Positions 28,458 through 37,404 of a stretch of DNA of 64,000 nt are shown here, in pieces. A program made the position numbers and the translations under genes. Each line of letters opens with the position of its first letter. Positions within the stretch are counted from its first letter, which is position 1. The stretch lies in contig JADGAV010000016.1 of the NCBI GenBank assembly GCA_015231825.1, positions 1,609 through 65,608 on the forward strand, given 5' to 3'. This stretch comes from SAR324 cluster bacterium (GTDB lineage: Bacteria > SAR324 > NAC60-12). The notes under the pieces were generated by a model. That model saw nothing but the letters and a program-made list of their open reading frames with translations, ran no database searches and had not been told where the DNA came from.

Positions 28458-29450
28458 ATGCCAACAATCAAAATACTCACAGAAACAGAACTCAGAAAAA
28501 TTGTAAAATTAGATCTGGATGCAGTGGACTGTATTGAATCCGCATTCAGAAAACTGGCAGAAGGAAGCGTCGTGATGCCTCCTATCCTCTCGATGGCAAT
28601 CGAGGAGCATCATGGCGAAGTTGATGTGAAAACCGCCTATGTGCCAGGAATCGAAAATTTTGCCATCAAGATTTCGCCTGGCTTTTTCAACAATCCAAAA
28701 ATTGGTCTTCCCAGTACTTCTGGACTGATGGTGCTGTTTTCTGTCCGTACCGGTATGTTGGAAGCCTTGCTGCTCGACAATGGCTACCTTACCGATGTCC
28801 GTACTGCTGCTGCCGGAGCGGTCGCTGCAAATCATCTTTCCCGTAAAGAGTCCGAATCTGCCTGCATCGTCGGCGCTGGCAACCAGGCTCGCCTGCAGCT
28901 GCAGGCACTTTGCCTGGTCCGGCCCATTCAAAAAGCGACTGTATGGTCACCTGAAGAAGATGAGGCAAAGGAAACAGCCAAAGAATTAACAGAACGCCTG
29001 GGAATTCCGGTGCGAGCGTCGCTTGACATTGCAGCGATTGTCAGTGAAGCCGATATTGTGGTGACCACTACTCCGTCCACAAACCCATTGGTCTATGCTG
29101 AATGGCTGCGACCTGGGCAGCATATCACTTCGATGGGATCGGACCAGCCTAACAAAAATGAGTTGGAACCCGCCTGCTTGAAACGTGCTGACATTTACAT
29201 TGCAGATCGCATCTCGCAAACTTCTGTTCTCGGCGAACTGCACCACGCGATTCTTTCAGGTACAATTGAGGCAACTGAAGAATTCCCTGAACTGGGTGAA
29301 ATTGTCGCCAAAAAAAAGCAGGGCCGCATCAACAGCGAACAAATTACTATTTGTGATCTGACCGGCACAGGAGTCCAGGATACTGCAATTGCCACTTTCG
29401 CCAAGCAACGTGCAGAAATCGATGGCACCGGGAACAATTTTGTCAACTGA
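28458..29450 (+). CDS. eutC: Ectoine utilisation protein EutC (ornithine cyclodeaminase family)
   Basis: 330 aa; 'TDVRTAAAGAVAANHLSRKESESACIVGAGNQARLQLQAL', 'TTTPSTNPLV'. Confidence 0.88.
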   Translation: MPTIKILTETELRKIVKLDLDAVDCIESAFRKLAEGSVVMPPILSMAIEEHHGEVDVKTAYVPGIENFAIKISPGFFNNPKIGLPSTSGLMVLFSVRTGMLEALLLDNGYLTDVRTAAAGAVAANHLSRKESESACIVGAGNQARLQLQALCLVRPIQKATVWSPEEDEAKETAKELTERLGIPVRASLDIAAIVSEADIVVTTTPSTNPLVYAEWLRPGQHITSMGSDQPNKNELEPACLKRADIYIADRISQTSVLGELHHAILSGTIEATEEFPELGEIVAKKKQGRINSEQITICDLTGTGVQDTAIATFAKQRAEIDGTGNNFVN

Positions 29451-29461
29451 AAACGGATTCT

Positions 29462-30649
29462 ATGAAAACACCAACACTTTTTTTCTCATTGCCCGAATAT
29501 CGGGAACGTATCGAAAAGACCCGTCAAGCGATGGTCGCCAGTGAGCTGGATTTGATCATTGTTTCTGATCCTTCCAATATGAATTGGCTGACAGGTTATA
29601 ACGGCTGGTCTTTTTATGTTCATCAATGCGTAATACTGACGCTGGATGGTGAGCCTCTGTGGTACGGACGGGGCCAGGATACCAACGGAGCTAAAAGAAC
29701 CTGCTTCATGAGTGAAGAGCATTTGATCGGTTATGCAGATCATTTCGTGCAGTCTTCGCAACGACATCCAATGGACTATCTCGCAGAAATTTTTAAGCAG
29801 CGAGCCTGGGACAAGCTGCGGATTGGCGTGGAAATGGACAATTACTGGTTTTCTGCTGCGGCACTGGCCTCACTGCAGAATCATCTGCCTCATTCATCAT
29901 GGGGTGATGCAACCGGACTGGTCAATTGGCAGAGGGCTGTAAAATCGACTCAGGAGCTTGAATACATGCGCGTTGCTGCACGAAGAGTTGAATTGATGCA
30001 CAAACGAATTTTTGAAAAAGTGGAACCCGGCATTCGCAAGTGCGATTTGGTTGCCGAAATCTATGATGCCGCGCTTCGATTCGATGAAGCGAGCCAAACT
30101 GGTGGCGACTATCCCGCTATCGTTCCTCTGTTGCCTTCCGGTGAAGATGCATCAGCTCCGCACCTCACCTGGGATGACCAGCCGATGCAGGTTGGAGAAG
30201 GCACTTTTTTTGAAATTGCCGGGGTGTATCGTCGCTATCATTGTCCACTTTCCCGAACGGTATTTCTGGGCAAGCCAAGCCAAACTTTTATTGATGCCGA
30301 AAAAGCTGTGCTGGAAGGAATGGAAGCCGGATTGCTGGTCGCTAAAGCGGGCAATTTGTGCGAAGATATCGCCCTTGCATTTTTCAAAGTCCTCGAAAAA
30401 TACGGGATCGTAAAGGACAGCCGTACAGGTTATCCAATCGGCGTATCATTTCCTCCAGACTGGGGGGAAAGGACCATGTCATTGAGGCCCGGTGACAAAA
30501 CTGTTTTGCAGAAAAACATGACCTTTCATTTTATGACGGGATTGTGGATGGAGGACTGGGGATTCGAGATTACAGAAAGTATCATTATCGGAGAAAATGG
30601 GCCCGCTTGTCTTGCCAATGTACCCCGAAAATTATTCGTCAAACAATAA
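29462..30649 (+). CDS. doeA: Ectoine hydrolase EutD/DoeA (M24 peptidase family)
   Basis: 395 aa; creatinase/M24 layout 'DPSNMNWLTGYNGWSFYVHQCVIL', 'GIRKCDLVAEIYDAAL', 'FPPDWGERTMSLRPGD'; cluster context. Confidence 0.88.
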   Translation: MKTPTLFFSLPEYRERIEKTRQAMVASELDLIIVSDPSNMNWLTGYNGWSFYVHQCVILTLDGEPLWYGRGQDTNGAKRTCFMSEEHLIGYADHFVQSSQRHPMDYLAEIFKQRAWDKLRIGVEMDNYWFSAAALASLQNHLPHSSWGDATGLVNWQRAVKSTQELEYMRVAARRVELMHKRIFEKVEPGIRKCDLVAEIYDAALRFDEASQTGGDYPAIVPLLPSGEDASAPHLTWDDQPMQVGEGTFFEIAGVYRRYHCPLSRTVFLGKPSQTFIDAEKAVLEGMEAGLLVAKAGNLCEDIALAFFKVLEKYGIVKDSRTGYPIGVSFPPDWGERTMSLRPGDKTVLQKNMTFHFMTGLWMEDWGFEITESIIIGENGPACLANVPRKLFVKQ

Positions 30650-30717
30650 CGCAAGGCGATTGGCGGAAGGTTTGCCTAAATGAAAAGGTGCATTCTTTAA
30701 AAAAGTTATCGTGCCTG

Positions 30718-31929
30718 CTATTTCCCTGTCTGAACCAGGTTGATAAATTTTTTGATTTTAATCCGGACCAGATCACGGATATTCAAGAATTGAGAGTGCA
30801 GCTGGTAGCCATCTTCATCATCAATAATTCTTGTAATGCGGACCACCAGATCATCCCTTAATTCGGCACCATGGAGTTCAAAAAGGAGTAAATTTTTTTC
30901 ACTCAGATCCGTGGGAAGTTCCGTGGCAGTTATCTTTACACCTCCTGCACTGATATCAGTAATTTCCCCTTTAAATTGAGGGAGCACCATTTCCAGGCGC
31001 AGATATTGGTGCTTGCTCGAATGACTCGAAAACAGATCCTCTGACAGCATGTAAAAAGTGCTGGGAATAGAAACAGGGATTCGGGGGTTTTCCCGGATTA
31101 CCAGTTTTCTAATTTTTTCAGTATGTTTCAGTACAACCGGATTGAAATTGCTTTTGAGTTGATCAATAATTTGCAATTTGAATTGATAAACCAGCAATCC
31201 TTCTCGTTTAATGCGACAGCGTATATACGGAAATTTTCGTAAATCAACGGGTTTCCCCTTATAAGAGGGTGGTTTTATCAAAATGTGGTCTTCTTCTACG
31301 GCCAGAATCGGTACAGAAAAGATAGCGGATTTATCAGTGCCAGGCAAGATACACTGCAATTTCAAGGAAGGAGCTAACATCCGGGTGCTGGCAAAAGGAA
31401 TGCTGAAATTAGAAAATTCAAAGCCCAATTTTTTTCTCAAATTAAAGATTTGAGAAAGGATGCCGGAATCCGGATTTTGACTTTTGAAAGCCTTAACTTT
31501 TTTTTCAAAATTTTTAATCGATTCGACTGTTGAAAGAATATTTTTCGGTTCCGTAGACCCCGCCACCTTTTCCAGAGTTTGACGCAATTCCCTGGAAATC
31601 CGCTGCTTCGAGAGAAACGAATTCAGATGAAATACCGCTTCCTGATCCCTTGCAGACTTGATCTTTTTCCCAAATTCAAATTTTTTATAAATGACAATGA
31701 AGGCAATCACTACGAGAAGAAATCCGAAAACCCAGGAATAATAGAAATATTCAGCAATTTGAGTGGCAAGGGATTGGGGCTGGTCGAATTTGAACATTTC
31801 AAGATCCAGCTCCGCTGGTTTGACTTTCTCTCTCCCGCGGAAAAGATCCTGCCCGGTTAAAAAGAGAAAACAAAACAGAATAACGAGCCCGGTTCCAAAT
31901 TTCTGCAATCTGTTTTGAAAAGATTTCAT
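30718..31929 (-). CDS. PilZ-domain membrane protein (putative c-di-GMP effector)
   Basis: 403 aa; 'RENPRIPVSIPSTF...GEITDISAGGVKI' RxxxR-like/D-SAGG PilZ signature; TM segments near N-terminus. Confidence 0.75.
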   Translation of the reverse strand: MKSFQNRLQKFGTGLVILFCFLFLTGQDLFRGREKVKPAELDLEMFKFDQPQSLATQIAEYFYYSWVFGFLLVVIAFIVIYKKFEFGKKIKSARDQEAVFHLNSFLSKQRISRELRQTLEKVAGSTEPKNILSTVESIKNFEKKVKAFKSQNPDSGILSQIFNLRKKLGFEFSNFSIPFASTRMLAPSLKLQCILPGTDKSAIFSVPILAVEEDHILIKPPSYKGKPVDLRKFPYIRCRIKREGLLVYQFKLQIIDQLKSNFNPVVLKHTEKIRKLVIRENPRIPVSIPSTFYMLSEDLFSSHSSKHQYLRLEMVLPQFKGEITDISAGGVKITATELPTDLSEKNLLLFELHGAELRDDLVVRITRIIDDEDGYQLHSQFLNIRDLVRIKIKKFINLVQTGK

Positions 31930-31941
31930 GAAGCTGCTTGT

Positions 31942-32421
31942 TCAGAAAAGTGATGTCACTCTCACTTTTCGATAGGTGACTTTCTTGTTGATCAATTTTT
32001 CCGCAGATTTAAAAAGGCCCAACATGGAACTGACCCATTCCTTCAGGTTTTTAACATGGGCAGCATCGAAACCGAAATCACGGGCCAGCGACTCGATAAA
32101 TCTACTTTGATTGAGATGAAAATTACCATTTGAGAAGGCAACTTCAATCAATTCAATAAGGCAAATGTTTTTTGAAGCAGAGTCATCAAATTTTTCATAC
32201 AGTTTGTCAAAATCATAGGCCATATCATCGACCTCATGGACAGCAATTTCCATTTCTTTTGACATCAACGACAATGTTTCCATTTCAAAAGAATCGATTT
32301 TTGCGTCATCAACTCTTGCAACATGTTTTGCCAATTTTAAAAAAGCGAGTTTTTGAGAATGGTTGAATTGGTTTAAGAACATTTTTCCTCCTTGTTGATT
32401 TTCATCAATAAAATTATTCAA
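31942..32421 (-). CDS. TerB-like small helical protein
   Basis: 159 aa; 'FNHSQKLAFLKLAKHVARVDDAKIDSFEMETL...LIELIEVAFSNGNFHLNQSRFIESLARDFG'. Confidence 0.6.
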   Translation of the reverse strand: MNNFIDENQQGGKMFLNQFNHSQKLAFLKLAKHVARVDDAKIDSFEMETLSLMSKEMEIAVHEVDDMAYDFDKLYEKFDDSASKNICLIELIEVAFSNGNFHLNQSRFIESLARDFGFDAAHVKNLKEWVSSMLGLFKSAEKLINKKVTYRKVRVTSLF

Positions 32422-32822
32422 AGCCGAAATTTGCCGGCTTTTGGAAAGGACGAGATCCTCTTTGGATTTGCTTTAAAAATGTTTTTAAAAATGCCATTGA
32501 TCAAAATAAGCAATATCTCAAAGAGCAGATGAAGCTTATATAAAACTGACCAGGCACGAGAGAAGAAAGTTCAAAGGTCTGTATGATCCATTGCCGGAAT
32601 GTTCTTTCAATGCCAGGCATTCGGCTCATCAATTATAAAGACGAAGTAAATCAAATACTATCCGTAAAACTACGTACAGGCTGGTTCAGTGTCTCAGGAA
32701 CTGACGAATCCTCATCGGTCAAATTGTTTTTAGATCTATGATTCTCTTGAAATGCGGCAGAAGAATTGCTTCACTTTACGTCTTTTTTTCGGTATTGCTT
32801 ATCAGGTGTGCTGAACCATGCC

Positions 32823-33056
32823 ATGAAAGGATATTATTTGAAGGCTGTAATATTAATAGTTCTCCTGACGTCGACCATTTTGTGCGCCTCATGCACTCAA
32901 ACCTGCGAAACACTTCATGACAAGGGAACTCCAAACTACACGGGGTGTTTAAAGAATTCCTATCGTTCCGAAAAATGCGACAGTCGGCTGCGCAATCGAA
33001 AATTTGATTTTCAGGGTTCACATTTTGTCAATCACTTGAAGATCGTCTGCGAGTGA
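32823..33056 (+). CDS. Small Cys-rich putative lipoprotein
   Basis: Internal ATG in ORF 32766-33056; 'MKGYYLKAVILIVLLTSTILCASCTQTCETL' signal/lipobox-like. Confidence 0.4.
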   Translation: MKGYYLKAVILIVLLTSTILCASCTQTCETLHDKGTPNYTGCLKNSYRSEKCDSRLRNRKFDFQGSHFVNHLKIVCE

Positions 33057-33238
33057 ATTCACCGCACTGATATCGGTCTTACACTTTTTTTGAATCTCCT
33101 CTTTCAACGCTTTTTGGCTTAGTAATGTTTCCCCTCTGCCAGACAAGAAGTGCTTGCGAGTATCATAAATTTAAAGTATTTTACTGCCCGAAAATAGTAA
33201 AAATCCACACTCGTTTTACAAGTTTAAAGAGGCATTTT

Positions 33239-34123
33239 ATGCGATTTATTTTCCCGTTTTCGTTGTTTGTTTGCCTGCTTTTTGGATCAGGCTGCAAGCC
33301 CGCAAAGGATATTTCAGAACATGGACCACCAAAAAACTTTATTCGGATAAAACCTGATCAGTTTGAAATGGGGAACAAGAAAGGACACGAAGATGAACAA
33401 CCAGTTCGATTGGTCCATATTACGAAACCTTTTTATATTTCGGATCACGAAGTTACCGTTCTGGAATTTGCCGAATTTGTAGAATCCACTGGCTACAAAA
33501 CAGAAGTGGAGCAAAGAGAGGGTTGCTATTTTTGGACTGGGAAAAAGTTTGTACAAGAAAAAGATAAAAACTGGAAAAACCCTGGTTTTTCGCAGCAGGA
33601 CGATCACCCGGTGGTTTGTGTCAGTTGGAACGATACCCAGGCTTTTATTGAATGGAAAAATCAATTGCATTCAAACTACCAGGTCCGACTTTGTCGTGAA
33701 GCAGAGTGGGAATACGCGGCAAAGGGAAAATCAGAAACACCATATTTTTGGGGAGATGAAACCAGCAAGACTTGTGAGTATGCCAATGGAGGAGACCTCG
33801 AGTACCGTGAAAAATACCCTCTTTTTCTCGCAATAAAATGCAATGATGGATTTGCAAATACAGGACCTGTGAAGAGTTTTCAAAAAAACCCTTTTGGATT
33901 GTATGACATGAGCGGAAATGTTTTAGAGTGGGTCCAAGATTGGTATGGCAAGTATCCAGATGGAGAAATTGATGACCCCAAGGGCCCCTTCAAGGGAAGC
34001 CGACGAGTCGGGCGTGGTGGGAGCTGGTACAATAGCGCGGACAGTTTAAGGTCTACTCATCGCGTGAGCAATCTTCCGCATGTAGGGGGGAGTATTTTTG
34101 GATTTCGTTTGTGTGCTGACTGA
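33239..34123 (+). CDS. SUMF1/FGE-sulfatase-domain lipoprotein
   Basis: Lipobox 'LLFGSGC'; 'MGNKKGHEDEQPVRLVHITKPFYISDHEVTVLEFAEFV', 'NPFGLYDMSGNVLEWVQDWYG', 'GRGGSWYNS'. Confidence 0.88.
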   Translation: MRFIFPFSLFVCLLFGSGCKPAKDISEHGPPKNFIRIKPDQFEMGNKKGHEDEQPVRLVHITKPFYISDHEVTVLEFAEFVESTGYKTEVEQREGCYFWTGKKFVQEKDKNWKNPGFSQQDDHPVVCVSWNDTQAFIEWKNQLHSNYQVRLCREAEWEYAAKGKSETPYFWGDETSKTCEYANGGDLEYREKYPLFLAIKCNDGFANTGPVKSFQKNPFGLYDMSGNVLEWVQDWYGKYPDGEIDDPKGPFKGSRRVGRGGSWYNSADSLRSTHRVSNLPHVGGSIFGFRLCAD

Positions 34124-34259
34124 TTTCCATATCGTTTTACATTTTAAAAATAGTTTGTAGATCGGCCTCTGAAACACTATAAATTTGGACAAGCAAACGA
34201 CTCCGTTCGTAACACCAGATAATCTTTGCTTATTTTAATTTCACAATCGAGGAAACATT

Positions 34260-35171
34260 ATGTCAGAAATAAGTTTTTTAGGAAGAGTAGCAGTGGTCAC
34301 TGGTTCGGGTGGCGGACTTGGTAAAACATACGCAATAGAACTGGCCCGTCGGGGATGTGCAGTAGTGGTTAACGATCTGGGTGGAGACCGTCATGGAAAA
34401 GGAGGATCGACATCTTTAGCCGACGAGACCGTTGCCGAAATAAAGGGTTTTCAAGGGGAGGCTGTCGCCAATTATGACAGTGTCAGCACCTTTGAAGGAG
34501 GTGAGGCGATCATCAAAACAGCCCTTGAAAAATACGGAAAAATTGACATCCTGATTCACAACGCAGGGATCTTGCGGGACCGCAGTTTTGCCAACATGAG
34601 CGCTGAAGAATGGCATGGCGTGATCAATGTCCATTTGGATGGTGCCTTCAATGTGGCCAAACCGGCATGGCTTGCCATGAGAGAAAAAAATTATGGAAGA
34701 ATTGTTTTCACGAGTTCTGTTTCAGGATTGTTCGGAAATTTTGGGCAAGCCAACTATGGTGCTGCAAAAACCGGACAAGTAGGCTTGATGCATGTTCTTG
34801 CGATTGAAGGACAGAAATATGGAATCAAAGTCAACACCATTTCACCTGCGGCATTGACCCGGATGACAGAGGATCTGCAGCGTCCTGAAGATCGCCCTGA
34901 TGTGGATGAGAGCCCTACCCACATTACACCGGCCGTCGTCTTTTTGGCTTCAGAGCAATGTCAGGCTACATCTCACATCATTCATGCCGGCAATGGTTTC
35001 TTCGGCAGAATTCAGGTGGCTTACAATCCTGGAGTTTTTTTGGGAAAAACACCAGTCAGCGTAGAAACTTTTGCAGAAAACTGGGATCCCATCACCGATA
35101 CGACGGAAATGGCAATTCAAAGCCCTGAAGAACGGTATATGCAGTATGTCTTGAAAAAAGCAGCAAGGTGA
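34260..35171 (+). CDS. SDR family 3-hydroxyacyl-CoA dehydrogenase (MFE-2/HSD17B4-like)
   Basis: 303 aa; 'VTGSGGGLGKTYAIELARRGCAVVVNDLGGDRHGKG', 'NYGAAKTGQVGLM'. Confidence 0.9.
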   Translation: MSEISFLGRVAVVTGSGGGLGKTYAIELARRGCAVVVNDLGGDRHGKGGSTSLADETVAEIKGFQGEAVANYDSVSTFEGGEAIIKTALEKYGKIDILIHNAGILRDRSFANMSAEEWHGVINVHLDGAFNVAKPAWLAMREKNYGRIVFTSSVSGLFGNFGQANYGAAKTGQVGLMHVLAIEGQKYGIKVNTISPAALTRMTEDLQRPEDRPDVDESPTHITPAVVFLASEQCQATSHIIHAGNGFFGRIQVAYNPGVFLGKTPVSVETFAENWDPITDTTEMAIQSPEERYMQYVLKKAAR

Positions 35172-35391
35172 CTACTTTATTGCGAAGGGTGAGTCTGAGC
35201 CTCTCCAAATGGCCTATAATTAATGTCATCGAATGCCGTTTCCTTTCCAGTGAGCAAATTCCAGTGCATGAAAACCGGTTTTTCAGGGTGAAAGGGGGGT
35301 GCTCATGAATTCCCCAACCTTTTCAGATAGAACGGCTCAAATTTAGCTGAAGAAATTCTTCTGCCCCCTCAAACCCCCTAAAAAGGAAGAT

Positions 35392-36345
35392 ATGAAAATT
35401 GTATTTTTGGACGAGGCCAGTATTTCTCTTAAAAATGATATGAATTATTCTGCTTTGAGAGATTTGGGGGAATTAGTCTGTTTTGACCATTCCAGTCCCG
35501 ATGAAATATTAGAAAGAGCCAAAGATGCTGAAGTGATTATTGTCAACAAAGTTGTCATGCCACAGAAAGTGATTCAAGGACTGCCGAATTTGAAACACAT
35601 TACGGTCATCGCGACCGGTTACAACAATATAGACCTCGACGCTGCCTCTATGGCCGGGGTCCACGTTTCCAATGTCAGAGCTTATGCACGCCACACAGTG
35701 CCGCAGAACACCTTTGCCTTTATTTTAAACCTGGCTACGAGAGTCCCGGACTATCATCAAGATGTTCTCAAAGGTCAGTGGCAGCGGGCGAACACTTTCA
35801 ATTTATTGAATTATTCGACTTTTGAATTAGCGGGAAAAAGTATTGGCATTGTCGGATTTGGTGCAATTGGGCAAGGAGTGGCCAGGATTGCAGAAGGTTT
35901 TGGGATGAAGATCCTCGTCCATGACCCAATGCTTTCAACTGCCGCGGATTTCCCGAACACTGCATTGGAGGAATTGTTTAGGGAGTCCGATATTGTATCA
36001 CTGCATTGCCCGCTCACCTCTGAAAACCGGCAGATGATCAATGCCCGCAGTTTGAGTTTAATGAAACCTTCTGCATTCTTGATCAATACCGCACGCGGGG
36101 AATTGGTCGACGAAAACGCTTTGTTTAGCGCACTCAACAACGAACAGATTGCAGGGGCAGGACTGGATGTCCTCAGTGAAGAACCTCCGAAGGAAAATCC
36201 TTTGCTCGGCAAGGTAAAAAATCTTATTCTCACTCCGCATTGTTCTTGGTCGGCATTTGAGGCTCGTCAAAGACTGGTGGACGAGGTAACGGAGAATATT
36301 CGTGCTTTTGCCGGAGGAAATAGACGGAATGCAGTAACAAAATAG
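35392..36345 (+). CDS. D-isomer-specific 2-hydroxyacid dehydrogenase (hydroxypyruvate/glycerate reductase-like)
   Basis: 317 aa; 'AGKSIGIVGFGAIGQGVARIAEGFGMKIL', 'LINTARGELVDENAL', 'AGAGLDVLSEEPP'. Confidence 0.9.
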   Translation: MKIVFLDEASISLKNDMNYSALRDLGELVCFDHSSPDEILERAKDAEVIIVNKVVMPQKVIQGLPNLKHITVIATGYNNIDLDAASMAGVHVSNVRAYARHTVPQNTFAFILNLATRVPDYHQDVLKGQWQRANTFNLLNYSTFELAGKSIGIVGFGAIGQGVARIAEGFGMKILVHDPMLSTAADFPNTALEELFRESDIVSLHCPLTSENRQMINARSLSLMKPSAFLINTARGELVDENALFSALNNEQIAGAGLDVLSEEPPKENPLLGKVKNLILTPHCSWSAFEARQRLVDEVTENIRAFAGGNRRNAVTK

Positions 36346-36346
36346 T

Positions 36347-37402
36347 GTGCAACGAGCCCAAATGGAAAAACCAGAAAGCCTTGAACCGCGAATAGACATA
36401 GAGAACCCCGCAATTCTGGAGGCCTATCTGAAACGCACCAAGCGGGTGAACCCTGATGAAGTTTTAGCGATTCGCACTTTAGCGGGAGGGGTTTCAAACC
36501 GAACAGTATGGGTTGATATGGGATCTGGTGAAAGTTGGGTCATCAAACAGGCATTAGAAAAATTGCGGGTCCCCACAGACTGGTTCAGTGATCCCGCAAG
36601 AATCCATCTGGAAGCAGAAGGTCTGCGCTGGCTTTCTCAACTGGCTCCTGAAGGATCGCTGCCTGAATTTGTTTTTGAAGATCACTCTCAACATATTTTT
36701 GCAATGAGCGCTATTCCCCAGCCTCACGAAAACTGGAAAACAATGCTGCTACGGGGAATCGTAGATTTGAATCATTTTTCTCAATTCGGAATCTTGCTGG
36801 GGATGATTCATCGGAAAGCTTCTCTACGCTGTCAAGATCTTTCGATCCATTTTCACAACAGATCGTTTTTTGATTCTCTCCGTTTGGAACCTTTTTATAT
36901 TTATACGGCACAGCAAATCCCGGAGATGAAAAGCTTTATTTCAGATTTGGTCGCTCAAACCTGGGCAACTCAAGTGACTTTGGTCCATGGGGATTATAGT
37001 CCAAAAAATATTTTAGTGTACCAGGATCGGCTGATTTTGCTCGACCATGAAGTGGTTCACTATGGAGACCCTGCATTTGATTTGGGTTTCTCCTTGGCTC
37101 ACTTGCTGAGCAAGGCCCACCATCTTCGACATCTTTCAGAAAATCTAATTGAGGCAGTTCTGCTTTACTGGCGGAGTTATCTCGCAAGTTTAGGAGAACT
37201 CACGTGGAGAGACACGTTGGAAGAAAGAGCCATCCGCCACACCCTGGCTTGTCTCCTGGCTCGAGTTGCAGGTCGTTCTCAAGTGGAATATTTAACGGAG
37301 ACAAAAAAGAAAAAACAAAGAACAATCTGCCTCAATTTGATGGCCAACCTGCCGACTGTATTTGAAGATTTCGTTCACCAGTTTCATCAGGAAATTTCTT
37401 AG
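36347..37402 (+). CDS. APH-fold small-molecule kinase
   Basis: 351 aa; 'TLVHGDYSPKNILVYQDRLILLDHEVVHYGDPAFDLGF' catalytic loop. Confidence 0.85.
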   Translation: MQRAQMEKPESLEPRIDIENPAILEAYLKRTKRVNPDEVLAIRTLAGGVSNRTVWVDMGSGESWVIKQALEKLRVPTDWFSDPARIHLEAEGLRWLSQLAPEGSLPEFVFEDHSQHIFAMSAIPQPHENWKTMLLRGIVDLNHFSQFGILLGMIHRKASLRCQDLSIHFHNRSFFDSLRLEPFYIYTAQQIPEMKSFISDLVAQTWATQVTLVHGDYSPKNILVYQDRLILLDHEVVHYGDPAFDLGFSLAHLLSKAHHLRHLSENLIEAVLLYWRSYLASLGELTWRDTLEERAIRHTLACLLARVAGRSQVEYLTETKKKKQRTICLNLMANLPTVFEDFVHQFHQEIS

Positions 37403-37404
37403 TC

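Noticed and set aside
32420-32441. AAAGCCG...CGGCTTT hairpin as a terminator
   Set aside because: Overlaps the start region of the TerB-like gene and lacks a clear U-tract in either orientation.
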